NCBI GenBank assembly: GCA_029227815.1
Contig: CP118523.1
Span: forward strand, 2,976,001-3,040,000
Length of the DNA stretch: 64,000 bases
Direction of reading: 5' to 3'
Source: Clostridiaceae bacterium M8S5
GTDB lineage: Bacteria > Bacillota > Clostridia > Tissierellales > MCWD3
The notes below the pieces were generated by a model. That model made no database searches. It had not been told where the DNA came from and was given only the letters and a program-made list of their open reading frames with translations. Both the position numbers and the translations under genes were made by a program. Shown here piece by piece: positions 26,328 through 35,376 of the stretch; positions within the stretch are counted from its first letter, which is position 1; each line of letters opens with the position of its first letter.

Positions 26328-26353
26328 AGAGAGCTGCCTAAAGACAGCTCTCT
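26328..26353 (-). terminator. Terminator after the glycosyltransferase gene
   Basis: Perfect AGAGAGCTG / CAGCTCTCT stem (26328-26336 / 26345-26353), short TTTC tail on the minus strand, 20 bp past the stop. Confidence 0.7.
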
Positions 26354-26372
26354 AAAATATAATGAAAAACAG

Positions 26373-27599
26373 TTATTTTTTTACATTATAATTTTTTTCG
26401 ACATTTTCTAAGAATTTAGTTATTTCTTTTCCTTTATAATAAGAACTGATACCCGCTGTAGTATTTATGATATTTGTTAACATCATTATATGATATATAT
26501 TTGCAATATTTTTTACAGTGCTTTTTTTATTCTCTGTAGTAACTAAATCAAATTTATTCTCTTGTATATCTTTTACTTGCTTTTCGTATCGGTATTTATC
26601 ATTAATATTTTCACTATCATTAAATGCTATAAACTCACCTCTAGCTAAATATGCTCCAACATTTAATGCTAACGGAAATCCAATTTTGCGCTTGGTCTTT
26701 AGATAACACAAACAAGTATCTTTGTGATTTAATTTTATTATTTCGTCATAAATTTCTTTATTACTTTCATTAATAACTATGATTTCTATATTTTTATAGC
26801 TTTGATTTAATATACTCTTTAGTGCTTTTATACTCTTTGCCATATCATTAATAATTATGACAGCTGATACTCTATCTTCAATATATTTCATAGATTGGTG
26901 GATATAGTCTTTATCATCTATACTCTTACTTTTTTGTCTCTTATGTGTTCTTATATAATATAAATTTTGCTTAATATTATCTACTACAAATCCATTCCTT
27001 ACTATATCTCTAACAAAATACATATCATTTATAACTGGCACTAATTTCTTAGTCCCTATAATCTTTTCTATAACAAATCGCCTAATCATCAATGTTCCAT
27101 AACATATGCAGTGTTTAACTCTAGCTGCAATATAATTATACTTGATTTCTTGTCTATTAAACGACAGCCAAAAGCTTCCGTTTATGCAATTTTTAATATC
27201 TTCGTCACAACTATAATAGCCCGTCGCTACACAAGATACACTTTTATTCTTCTGTAGATATTTTACCTGCTTATCTATCTTTGTTTTTTCACTTATATCA
27301 TCCGAACCGTGAATAACTATATATTCTCCTTTACACATGAAAAAGCCAATGTTTAGTGCCCACCATTCATCACTATTTCTAGGCAATTTCATATATACTA
27401 TATCATGAAAATACTCTTTATTATTGAAAATATATTCCCTTAATATTTCTTCTGTGTTATCTACCGAACAGTCATCTATAATTATTATTTCTATAAACTT
27501 ATAAGTCTGATACTTTAGACTATCTATCGTTTCAGTAATATATTTTGAATAGTTATAAGTTGGAATAACTACACTCACCAAATCCTTTATATAACTCAT
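26373..27599 (-). CDS. Glycosyltransferase with two GT2-like domains
   Basis: The 408-aa protein begins with a standard GT2 domain (VSVVIPTYNYSKYITETIDSL; IIIDDCSVDNTEEIL; VIHGSDDISEKTKIDKQ). It continues into a second, more diverged GT2-like half (VSAVIIINDMAKSIKALKSI; IIVINESNKEIYDEI; EFIAFNDSENINDKYRYEKQ). In the first half the DxD-like position reads GSDD; in the second it reads NDSE, so only the first may be active. There are no membrane segments. It follows the RmlD-like gene by 3 bp in one operon, implying a shared surface-glycan task. Confidence 0.85.
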   Translation of the reverse strand: MSYIKDLVSVVIPTYNYSKYITETIDSLKYQTYKFIEIIIIDDCSVDNTEEILREYIFNNKEYFHDIVYMKLPRNSDEWWALNIGFFMCKGEYIVIHGSDDISEKTKIDKQVKYLQKNKSVSCVATGYYSCDEDIKNCINGSFWLSFNRQEIKYNYIAARVKHCICYGTLMIRRFVIEKIIGTKKLVPVINDMYFVRDIVRNGFVVDNIKQNLYYIRTHKRQKSKSIDDKDYIHQSMKYIEDRVSAVIIINDMAKSIKALKSILNQSYKNIEIIVINESNKEIYDEIIKLNHKDTCLCYLKTKRKIGFPLALNVGAYLARGEFIAFNDSENINDKYRYEKQVKDIQENKFDLVTTENKKSTVKNIANIYHIMMLTNIINTTAGISSYYKGKEITKFLENVEKNYNVKK

Positions 27600-27602
27600 A
27601 TT

Positions 27603-28472
27603 CTATACCTCTACTCTAAAATAATGTGGATAAAGATTACTGTGCTTGATTATCCATTCTTTCATATCTTTTATCATTTTTTCATACTCAGGTGCTTCAT
27701 ATTCTAAGTCATTTCTTGTGTTCACTAAACTTTTATCTACCACATATTCACTATCTTGTTTTACTATAATATCATATCTTTTAAAGACTTTCTTAAACAT
27801 CATCAATAGTTTGTATTTGCTAATAATTTCTTTTGAAACAATATTGTATAGTCCTCTTAAATCATTCCTAATACACACCTCTATTATCTTTGCTAGTTCT
27901 AATGTTGTTAATCCATTCCACAAAGCTTTATCATAACCTTTAATTTGTCCATGTTTCGACATAAACCAATTAAATAGCCCTATTCCATCTTCATTAACAT
28001 CTGGTCCTACTATAGACATCCTAAGCGTTATATCTTTGTTATTTTTTAGTTCTCCTAATGCCTTTGTTCTTGAATATATAGTATTGCCATCTCTAAAGTC
28101 ATCTTCTTTATATCTTCCCTTAAGTCCAGAAAATACACAGTCTGTACTCAGTTGAATAATTTTTGTATTTGTGTTCTTGTATTTATTAGACAAGTAATTT
28201 GGAAAATAACTATTTAGATATATAGCTTTATCAATATTTAACTTTGCATTATTATTTAGAACCCCTATACTATTAACTATGAAATCAAGCTGAAGTGTAT
28301 TTAGATAATTGTCTATCTTATTTATATCCATCACATCTAATATTTTACTTTGAGGATTTAATTTATATCTATGAGACAGATTATACACATTAAAATCCTC
28401 TTTATTTTGTAAGAACATGGTTATAACATGCCCTGCCATACCCGTTGAACCTAATATTAATATATTATGCAT
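27603..28472 (-). CDS. RmlD-like NAD(P)-dependent sugar reductase/epimerase
   Basis: The 289-aa SDR protein has the Rossmann motif LGSTGMAGHV at the N-terminus and the RmlD-type STDCVFSGLKGRYKEDD, YSRTKALGE (catalytic Tyr/Lys) and RMSIVGPD blocks. The family reduces dTDP-4-keto-rhamnose or related nucleotide sugars. The rest of the rhamnose pathway (rmlABC) is not in the window, so the substrate is uncertain. First gene of a two-gene operon with the GT2 gene; RBS AGGAAG. Confidence 0.85.
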   Translation of the reverse strand: MHNILILGSTGMAGHVITMFLQNKEDFNVYNLSHRYKLNPQSKILDVMDINKIDNYLNTLQLDFIVNSIGVLNNNAKLNIDKAIYLNSYFPNYLSNKYKNTNTKIIQLSTDCVFSGLKGRYKEDDFRDGNTIYSRTKALGELKNNKDITLRMSIVGPDVNEDGIGLFNWFMSKHGQIKGYDKALWNGLTTLELAKIIEVCIRNDLRGLYNIVSKEIISKYKLLMMFKKVFKRYDIIVKQDSEYVVDKSLVNTRNDLEYEAPEYEKMIKDMKEWIIKHSNLYPHYFRVEV

Positions 28473-28651
28473 TTACAACAACTTCCTTATATATTTATTT
28501 ATATCATTATGCTATAATAATTAACAATAGAATAACTAACTAATTTATACTTTATTAATCAAGGTTGTACCTTAGTTCAATATATGTACTCTTCTTTTTA
28601 TACGTTCCGTAGAATGTTCAGTAAAGTAATTTTGCTTAATCTTGAACAACT

Positions 28652-28690
28652 AAAAGCATGATTCATAATGTAAATAGGAATCATGCTTTT
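28652..28690. terminator. Bidirectional-looking terminator after the M28 gene
   Basis: AAAAGCATGATTC / GAATCATGCTTTT (28652-28664 / 28678-28690), a perfect 13-bp stem located 26 bp beyond the M28 stop codon. Confidence 0.85.
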
Positions 28691-28715
28691 ACGCTGAAAT
28701 TTATATGAATTGTAA

Positions 28716-31211
28716 CTATTTATTGCTAGGTTTATAAATCACTCCATCATTCTCCATAATAAAATCATAGATTATATCAACAACTTTTTTAATATGGCTG
28801 AAATCTATTATAGTTATATTATCTTCTGGAGTATGAATTTTGGCAGTTCCATTTTGTCCCAATATATATTCTTGTGTAATCATAATACTTGATATATCAT
28901 GATTGTTAAATGCTATATTATCGCTATATGCACCATATTTATCTATAGTTTCCATACTATACTTAGAAAAATTCTTTTGTAATGCTTCTTTCAAAGTTGT
29001 ATTTAGACCTGTGTCTTCATGTTCCCCGCTTAATACTATCTGTCCTCCTTCTTTCTTCCCTACACAATCAATGTTAATATTATAAAATTCGTCGTATTGC
29101 TTTTCAATATCTTTAACAAAATCAGAACTACATTCTATAAATAAATCCTCTTCCCCATTAAAAGCAGCTATAATTATATCTATATCAAAAGGTTCTTTTC
29201 TAGATTGATCTTTTAATTTTTTAGCCAACTCTAAAATAGTTGCGATACCTGATGCATTATCAACAGCACCAGTAAAAATAGTGTCCCCAGCCCATCCTAC
29301 ATGATCAAAATGTGCAGATAATACAACAGCCTTTGATGAATCTTTTCCTTTTATTTTACCTATAACACTATTGATAACTTTCTCACTTGGAACATATTTT
29401 ATTTTTAATTTTACATAATCAACTCCTTTTGTTGTTAAGTCCTTATACAAATTATTAGAAATCTGCACTCTAGGTGTATTTCTTTTAAACATAGTTATAG
29501 TCCTAAAAAAAGTATCTCTTTCTTTGAATACACCCTTAGTTTTCAATTGATAAGTTTTTGTTTTATCATCTTTATCTAATACTAGTATTTTATCCTTTAG
29601 ATTCTTATCTTTTGGATCAAATGTAATCTTCGCCTGTTCATTGTACTCTTTAATCATACTATCAACATAGTCTGCTCCATACTCATACACTTTGTTTGTA
29701 CCATCTTTAAAAAACACCTCTAAATAGTGCTCTTGTTTGTCTGGATGATATATAGTTCCATTAATCTCATGATAATAGTCATCATCATATTCTTCAAGTT
29801 CTAATTCCTTGAACACAGTTGTAATATAATCAACTGTTTTATCATTTCCCTCTGTCCCTACTAATCTGCCCTTAAATTCATCTGATGTCAATACTCGCAT
29901 TGTTTTTTCTATGGTATAATTGTGTGATTTGAAAACAGTACCATCATTAGTGATAATAAAATCATATATAGCATCCACTACATCATATATTTGTTTGAAA
30001 TCCACTATAGACATATCATCATCTATTGTATGTATAGAAGTAGTATTATTTTCTCCTTGTATATCTTTCTGCCCTATTGTCACACCCGATATACCTCTTT
30101 CATTGAATGAAAGATGATCACTAAAGCCATATGTTTCATCTAAAACTTCAATATTGTTAGTAGTAAAACAATCAATTAAAGCTTCCTTTAGAGTATCATT
30201 TAACCCAGTATCTTTACGCTCACCATTTAACGTTATAACTCCTCCGTCTTTTTTTCCGATACAATCTATATTTATATTATATAATTCATCATATTTGCTT
30301 TGAAAGTCTTTTGCAAAATCTTCACTACATGGTATTAAAGAATCTTCGCCATTGAAAGCAGCTATAATTATATCCATATCAAATTTTTCTTTTAATGATT
30401 GCTCGTTCAACTTCTTAGCAAGCTCTAGTATTATTGCTGTTCCTGAAGCATTGTCTATTGCACCACGATATATTGCATCTCCTATCCATCCTACATGGTC
30501 AAAATGTGCAGATATTACTACTGCTTTTGTAGAATCTTTTCCAGATATTTTTCCTATGACACTCTTAAGCTGAACCTCACTTGGAGTATATATTGATTTA
30601 TATTTTACACTCTCAACGCCTTTGTTTTTTAAATCATTATATAAATTCTGTGAAATTTGAACATATGGGAACTTTAATTTTTTAAATACTCCAACACACC
30701 TAAAAAACCTATCTTTTACTTGAAGTACTCCTTTTGTATGTAATGAAAAAACCTTAACTTTTTGTTTTTTATCTAGAACAAGAATCTTATCTTTCAAATT
30801 TTCATCTTTCGGATCAAAAGTGATTTTTGCTATCATATCAATATTATCTTTGATTTGATAATCTATATAATCTTCACCATACTTGTAAATTTTACTTGTA
30901 CCATCTTTAAAAATAACTTCTAAATGGTGTTGTTGACCTTCTGGATGATATATAGTCTTAAAGCTTTCGTGATAATAATCATCATCGAATTTTTCAAGCT
31001 TAAAAGCTTCAAATGCATTTGTAATATAATCGACAGCTTTGTCGTTTCCCTCTGTTCCTGCTAATCTGCCTTTAAAATCGTCTGATATCAGTGTCTGCAT
31101 TGTTGTATCTATAGTGTATTGCTTTACTGTATACGCTTCTATCGTATAAAAAGAGCACACTATAGTTAATAAAGCTATTATTGATATCAATATTTTCCTT
31201 GATCTTTTCAT
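28716..31211 (-). CDS. Secreted tandem M28 aminopeptidase-like protein
   Basis: Start at ATG 31211 (MKRSRKILISIIALLTIV), right after AAAAGGAGG; 831 aa with a clear signal peptide. Two homologous ~390-aa repeats follow, each opening FKGRLxGTEGNDKxVDYIT and each with an M28 core: VVISAHFDHVGW..GAIDNASG and IIIAAFNGEDS in repeat 1; VVLSAHFDHVGW..GAVDNASG and IIIAAFNGEED in repeat 2; both keep the late IHT histidine. Zinc ligands look present in both, though the SDH motif of repeat 1 is SDN in repeat 2. The protein should be exported and act on peptides outside the cell. It is monocistronic. Confidence 0.88.
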   Translation of the reverse strand: MKRSRKILISIIALLTIVCSFYTIEAYTVKQYTIDTTMQTLISDDFKGRLAGTEGNDKAVDYITNAFEAFKLEKFDDDYYHESFKTIYHPEGQQHHLEVIFKDGTSKIYKYGEDYIDYQIKDNIDMIAKITFDPKDENLKDKILVLDKKQKVKVFSLHTKGVLQVKDRFFRCVGVFKKLKFPYVQISQNLYNDLKNKGVESVKYKSIYTPSEVQLKSVIGKISGKDSTKAVVISAHFDHVGWIGDAIYRGAIDNASGTAIILELAKKLNEQSLKEKFDMDIIIAAFNGEDSLIPCSEDFAKDFQSKYDELYNINIDCIGKKDGGVITLNGERKDTGLNDTLKEALIDCFTTNNIEVLDETYGFSDHLSFNERGISGVTIGQKDIQGENNTTSIHTIDDDMSIVDFKQIYDVVDAIYDFIITNDGTVFKSHNYTIEKTMRVLTSDEFKGRLVGTEGNDKTVDYITTVFKELELEEYDDDYYHEINGTIYHPDKQEHYLEVFFKDGTNKVYEYGADYVDSMIKEYNEQAKITFDPKDKNLKDKILVLDKDDKTKTYQLKTKGVFKERDTFFRTITMFKRNTPRVQISNNLYKDLTTKGVDYVKLKIKYVPSEKVINSVIGKIKGKDSSKAVVLSAHFDHVGWAGDTIFTGAVDNASGIATILELAKKLKDQSRKEPFDIDIIIAAFNGEEDLFIECSSDFVKDIEKQYDEFYNINIDCVGKKEGGQIVLSGEHEDTGLNTTLKEALQKNFSKYSMETIDKYGAYSDNIAFNNHDISSIMITQEYILGQNGTAKIHTPEDNITIIDFSHIKKVVDIIYDFIMENDGVIYKPSNK

Positions 31212-31361
31212 TGCACTTCCTCCTTTTTTATTTAGAAATATTTTACACAATGGTATCATTTTTTGAAAATTCAGTCAATTATTTTGTGTAAATTATACAA
31301 AAACTTAACACTAAAGTTTTTACAAGTTAAAAAAATTTAATATTTACTCAATTAGGACTAT

Positions 31362-31392
31362 AAAAAACTTAGGTTAATCACCTAAGTTTTTT
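31362..31392. terminator. Bidirectional terminator
   Basis: AAAAAACTTAGGT / ACCTAAGTTTTTT perfect stem (31362-31374 / 31380-31392), overlapping the last codons of the GNAT gene. Confidence 0.85.
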
Positions 31393-31861
31393 ATAGTTCT
31401 ATTTCAAAATACAAAGCGTCCTTTATTGGGTTGTAAAGATAAGACTCTGTTTCTTTAAATCCAAATCTTTTATATAACTTTACAGCACTTTTCATCCTCT
31501 TTAATGTATCCAATTTCATGGATTTGTAACCAATTTTTCTCGCTCTCTTTATTGCCTCGGAAATTAGCGCAATTCCTATCTTTTTTCCTCTAAATTCTTG
31601 TTTAACATACAATCTTTTTAGCTCACATATCTGATTATCAATCTTTCTTATTGCAACACAACCACTGACTTCATTATTGTATAACGCTAGTAGCATAGTC
31701 CCATCTGGTTCTCCGTATTTTTTGGATAACACTTCTAGTTCTTCTTTAAAATTTTGAAATTTTAAATTAATATCTAATGATTTTTCATACTCTATGAAGA
31801 GTTCTTTGATTTGCTGTAATTCAGTTATATTTGTGACTCTAATTATTCTCATTTTATGCAC
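31391..31861 (-). CDS. GNAT family N-acetyltransferase
   Basis: The 156-aa protein has the GNAT acetyl-CoA motif (VKQEFRGKKIGIALISEAI) and the C-terminal LYKRFGFKETESYLYNP. It is of the small MarR-associated/YjcF-like type, acceptor unknown. It is single-gene, with its terminator inside its own 3' end. ATG 31861 and ATG 31852 (MRIIRVTN) are both possible starts. Confidence 0.85.
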   Translation of the reverse strand: MHKMRIIRVTNITELQQIKELFIEYEKSLDINLKFQNFKEELEVLSKKYGEPDGTMLLALYNNEVSGCVAIRKIDNQICELKRLYVKQEFRGKKIGIALISEAIKRARKIGYKSMKLDTLKRMKSAVKLYKRFGFKETESYLYNPIKDALYFEIEL

Positions 31862-31921
31862 CTCTAATATTCATTGTTATTATATAATATCAGAAGGTTT
31901 TGTGAATCTCAAGCTATTACT

Positions 31922-32425
31922 TTACACTTTAATTGTATTTCTATGCTTTTGATCTTTAGCTTTCAATGCTTTATCAATAAGCTTTGCACTGTGTCCCATT
32001 GGACAAATAACACACCAACTTCTAGGTTTATAGATAATTCCTAGCATCACACTTATCAAAGATGATACAGCTATAAATCTAAACATATTAAATGCAATCT
32101 TTAACAATTCACCTTTAGTCGTAATCATTGAAATAGAGAACATTGTTATCATCAATATTAGTATAATATGTTTAGTTGTTTTACTCTTCATCCATTTAGG
32201 CATGTCGTTATTTAAACTTATATTTTTCAGGAATCTACCTAAGAAAGAGCCTCTGGGGCAATAATGTGAACAATGAATCCTTCCTCTTTTTCTTGTAGCA
32301 TGATATAACGGAACTATCATACAAATGAAACCAAGCATTCCAAATCTAATATCTAATAATGATAATATAAAAAAACTAACTAGAAATATCCATGATATAT
32401 TCATATATGATTTTCTCTTTTTCAT
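31922..32425 (-). CDS. 4Fe-4S-binding membrane protein (NapH/NosR-like)
   Basis: The 167-aa protein has four membrane segments (ISWIFLVSFFILSLLDI; LGFICMIVPLYHAT; HIILILMITMFSISMI; IAVSSLISVMLGIIY) and two Cys motifs, CSHYCPRGSFLG and CVICPMGH. Canonical NapH-type proteins have CxxCxxxC(P) near the membrane; here each motif has only two Cys, so one shared cluster is more likely than two. Role in membrane electron transfer is inferred. RBS GGAGGG. Confidence 0.75.
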   Translation of the reverse strand: MKKRKSYMNISWIFLVSFFILSLLDIRFGMLGFICMIVPLYHATRKRGRIHCSHYCPRGSFLGRFLKNISLNNDMPKWMKSKTTKHIILILMITMFSISMITTKGELLKIAFNMFRFIAVSSLISVMLGIIYKPRSWCVICPMGHSAKLIDKALKAKDQKHRNTIKV

Positions 32426-32542
32426 GTTTTTCCCTCCATGATATATTTATTATTCCTAATATTATTATATTTGAATATATAGATATATGCAACAAAAAAA
32501 CAAAAATAATTTTTGATAATTAATTATTTTTGTTCGTTTTTA

Positions 32543-33487
32543 TTATTTCATGAATTTATCTATTAGCTCATTCTTTTTCTCTACTAATTCATGCATTTGA
32601 TTTATCAATAAGTTATCCATCTTTCTAAGTTTCTCCATGAAAAACATTGATAAACCTCCTAGACCAACATGTGTACCTACTGCCGCCCCCATTTGCATTA
32701 TAAATACATCACCATTATAGGGTGTCTGATCTAACTTACTTTTTAGTGTCTGAGCTATGCTAATATTTGATGTGTATCCTATGATAATGAAGTCTGTCAT
32801 ATCCCAATCATTTCTATCTAAAAATTCATTTATATAGTGTTTTAACACTCTTTTTTGCCCACGCTCTTTTGCAACTATTGATCCTTTACCATTTTTCATT
32901 GTCATAATTGGTTTTAACTTTAGAAATTTACCAATGAAGGCACTTGCATTTGAAAGTCTCCCACTCCTTATTAGATGTGATAAATCATCTAAAGATAAAA
33001 AATGTTTAACATTCTTTTTATACTTTTCGTTAAAATCCACTAATTCCTTAAAACTGGCTCCTTCTTCTCTCATCCTTGCACTTTTTAATATCAACCATCC
33101 ACTTCCGTGACTCATACATTTGGAATCTACTACATGTATTTTGACATCTGTATCTTCATATTCTTCATAGTAGTAATCTCTTGCTATAAAGGCTGATTGA
33201 TATGCTCCGCTTGTACCACTAGACATACATATACATAGTATTTCTTTATATCCATCATCTGTAGCTTTGTTATATTCTTTTAAATACTCTGTTGGACTTG
33301 GCATAGATGTTGTTGGATTATCTTGTATATCTTCAAATATTTCATAAAACTCATCTGCTGTTATATCTATTTTATCTCTGTATGTCTTACCATCTATGTT
33401 AATAGTAAGTGGTACTACTGATATATCATACTTTTTTATTATATCAGCCGATAAATCACAAGTTGAATCAGCCATTATTTTTATCAT
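32543..33487 (-). CDS. DegV family fatty-acid-binding protein
   Basis: The 314-aa protein begins IKIMADSTCDLSADIIKKYDISVVPL and contains TSMPSPTEY, CMSSGTSGAYQSA and LSHLIRSGRLSNASAFIGKFLKLKPIM, the hallmark blocks of the DegV/FakB family. These bind a fatty acid and, in FakB, present it to the kinase FakA. No fakA is nearby, so the acyl partner is unknown. RBS TTGGAGG; monocistronic. Confidence 0.9.
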   Translation of the reverse strand: MIKIMADSTCDLSADIIKKYDISVVPLTINIDGKTYRDKIDITADEFYEIFEDIQDNPTTSMPSPTEYLKEYNKATDDGYKEILCICMSSGTSGAYQSAFIARDYYYEEYEDTDVKIHVVDSKCMSHGSGWLILKSARMREEGASFKELVDFNEKYKKNVKHFLSLDDLSHLIRSGRLSNASAFIGKFLKLKPIMTMKNGKGSIVAKERGQKRVLKHYINEFLDRNDWDMTDFIIIGYTSNISIAQTLKSKLDQTPYNGDVFIMQMGAAVGTHVGLGGLSMFFMEKLRKMDNLLINQMHELVEKKNELIDKFMK

Positions 33488-33656
33488 ATAATTCCTCCAA
33501 TTATTCGATGTATATTGTCATTATTCGATATTATTTTACTAATACTTATCTTATCATAAGTTACTTTATTAATAAAGGTTATTTACATAATTCAACTTAT
33601 TTTTTAATATATTTATGTCTATTCCATATTGCTATTTTAACGTAGATAAAAATGCA

Positions 33657-33690
33657 CAAAAAAAAAGCTGTCAACAAGACGCTTTTATTT
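33657..33690 (-). terminator. Terminator after the small membrane-protein pair
   Basis: AAAGCTGTC / GACGCTTT with one mismatch, then nine or more T on the minus strand. Confidence 0.65.
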
Positions 33691-33696
33691 TTATGA

Positions 33697-34056
33697 TTAA
33701 TTTAACGCATATTTATTTTTATAACAAAACATTAGGTCTCTTCTAGCACTTCTCCATTTTAATACACCTGTTTTAGAAACTTCTTCTAAAAATATAACCA
33801 TTGCTAACGGAAATGTGCAAATATAAAACCATATTGCTCTACATAGGTTTAATACCCTAGCCTTAAAACAGTAATTCTTTTCTGTAAATATATCTATAAG
33901 TACAGCTAATATAATGAATACGACTATTATTGGTGCTATTAACGAAACCCATGCAACATCTTTCATGTCTTCTTTTGAAAGACATCTGATAACCATTCCT
34001 ATAACTATAGCAAAGTAAATAATTCCTATAGCATATAGAATCATCCATGAACTCAT
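33697..34056 (-). CDS. Small membrane protein of unknown function
   Basis: 119 aa with three hydrophobic segments (ILYAIGIIYFAIVIGMVI; VSLIAPIIVVFIILAVLIDIF; AIWFYICTFPLAMVIFLEE) and a basic, Cys-containing tail (SARRDLMFCYKNKYAL). I do not recognise the family. RBS GGAGGAAGGAG before ATG 34056. It lies 29 bp after another membrane-protein gene, so the pair is probably one operon. Confidence 0.7.
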   Translation of the reverse strand: MSSWMILYAIGIIYFAIVIGMVIRCLSKEDMKDVAWVSLIAPIIVVFIILAVLIDIFTEKNYCFKARVLNLCRAIWFYICTFPLAMVIFLEEVSKTGVLKWRSARRDLMFCYKNKYALN

Positions 34057-34085
34057 ATACAGACTCCTTCCTCCTTGTATATCTA

Positions 34086-34562
34086 TTAGCTTTTGTTCTT
34101 AATTTTCTTGTACATAGGTTTCTCATATGCAACGTAGTCTATTAGCGTGAAAAAAACACTCACACCAATTAAGCACCAAATATGCTTTGCAGCTACTAAG
34201 TATCCTTTTAACACAATAAAATTGTTGCTCACCTGAAAAAACACTTCATCATCTATGCCACACATACGTATGATGTCAAAAAGTCCTAGTAATCCTATAC
34301 TAAGCCATGTACCTGATAGTATTATTCCCAGTTTGCGTATAGCCATACGCCAACCCTTTCTAACAGGTATAAATTTGAGATAATCCATGAATAAAGGCAT
34401 AGAAAAAATAAATAATGAAACTAAAAAACTCCTATCTGCTGAAATAGTATTTCCTAATATTAGCCAACATATTGTAGTGTATATGCATCGCCAGCCTAGA
34501 GATGCAAACTTAGTGGGTTTATCATCAACAATCATTTTTTCAATCTTAGTTTCTCTATTCAA
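34086..34562 (-). CDS. Membrane protein of unknown function
   Basis: 158 aa, TTG start at 34562 behind AGGTGATGATAA. A basic N-terminus (NRETKIEKMIVDD) is followed by about four hydrophobic stretches (CIYTTICWLILGNTISA; FLVSLFIFSMPLFMDYL; LGIILSGTWLSIGLLGLFDI; HIWCLIGVSVFFTLIDYVAY). No known motif. First gene of the small membrane-protein pair. Confidence 0.7.
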   Translation of the reverse strand: MNRETKIEKMIVDDKPTKFASLGWRCIYTTICWLILGNTISADRSFLVSLFIFSMPLFMDYLKFIPVRKGWRMAIRKLGIILSGTWLSIGLLGLFDIIRMCGIDDEVFFQVSNNFIVLKGYLVAAKHIWCLIGVSVFFTLIDYVAYEKPMYKKIKNKS

Positions 34563-34932
34563 TTATCATCACCTACTACATGAAAATAGCACACCTAAGA
34601 TTATAATACCATTGTTGTATATTTTTGTAAAGCTTTAAAGATTATTTTTACCCTTTTGTTTTATTTCACATACATATTTATATTATATTCATAATCACAA
34701 ACTTTGTTATTTTACTCGCTAATTTATTTATATTTTTATTATATCACTAATATTACTAATTTGTTGGTCCTATCTTTTGAATTATAAAAGTGATGCCCTG
34801 TATCGATACTAGCACCACCTCTTTGTCATTTTTAAATTCACTATTTTTATGTACCAATTAATATACAGCCTCTACTAATTTCTTTTTCATTACTTATTCT
34901 CTTTACTCTTTACCTAAAATTTTTCGTAAAAT
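34563..34932. other. Intergenic, no gene seen
   Basis: Very AT-rich, no ORF with RBS and no strong hairpin. It presumably carries the promoter of the membrane-protein pair. Confidence 0.5.
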
Positions 34933-34957
34933 AAAAAAACGTCTAACGACGTTTTTT
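34933..34957 (-). terminator. tRNA-Sec terminator
   Basis: AACGTC / GACGTT stem followed by TTTTTTT on the minus strand, starting 1-2 nt after the tRNA CCA end. Confidence 0.85.
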
Positions 34958-34958
34958 A

Positions 34959-35055
34959 TGGCGGGAGTATGTGGGAATCGAACCCACCCGGGACGCTCCT
35001 AACGCCCCATACTGGTTTTGAAGACCAGAGGCAACACCAGCCACCATCTACCCCC
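34959..35055 (-). tRNA. selC: tRNA-Sec (anticodon UCA)
   Basis: A 97-nt tRNA with encoded CCA. Its anticodon stem-loop CTGGTCTTCAAAACCAG displays UCA. It has a long variable arm (GGGGCGTTAGGAGCGTCCC region) and a T-arm GTGGG-TTCGATT-CCCAC, as expected of selenocysteine tRNA. The acceptor (GGGGGTAG with ATACTCCC) pairs over seven positions including one G-U; the eighth is a G-A mismatch. It is not next to selAB (7-10 kb away) but forms a complete Sec set with them in this window. Confidence 0.93.
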
Positions 35056-35072
35056 ATAATTGCAACTATTAT

Positions 35073-35101
35073 AGTATAAAAAATTTATATGCTTTTGTCA
35101 A
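35073..35101 (-). promoter_or_regulatory. Promoter of tRNA-Sec
   Basis: Minus strand: TTGACA (35101-35096), 17 bp, TATACT (35078-35073), 18 bp before the tRNA 5' end. Confidence 0.8.
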
Positions 35102-35376
35102 GGGCTGTGATGTAATTTTTGATCTTTTTTAGTCTAAAGCATATTTTGAATCTAACTAGTGATTACTTAATAGTAGAAGCATATCAGTTCCGTAAAAATC
35201 ATTAATTGTTCTAATAGATGTTGAAATAAACTCATTAAAGCCACTACATATGAAAACCAGATATACTTCTAAAAAACTTTCAGGTTTAATTAGCAAAACT
35301 CTTTATTAGTTCAAGCTACTTACATAAATTCATCTTTTATACTTCTCTTTTTAACGATTTTATATATCAAAGTAAA
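35102..35376. other. Intergenic, no gene seen
   Basis: Nothing beyond possible promoter sequence; no hairpin of note and no ORF with an RBS. Confidence 0.45.

Noticed and set aside
33863..34132. 89-codon minus-strand ORF overlapping the two small membrane proteins
   Set aside because: Out of frame with both, Arg/Tyr/Cys-rich composition typical of a shifted frame, and no RBS.
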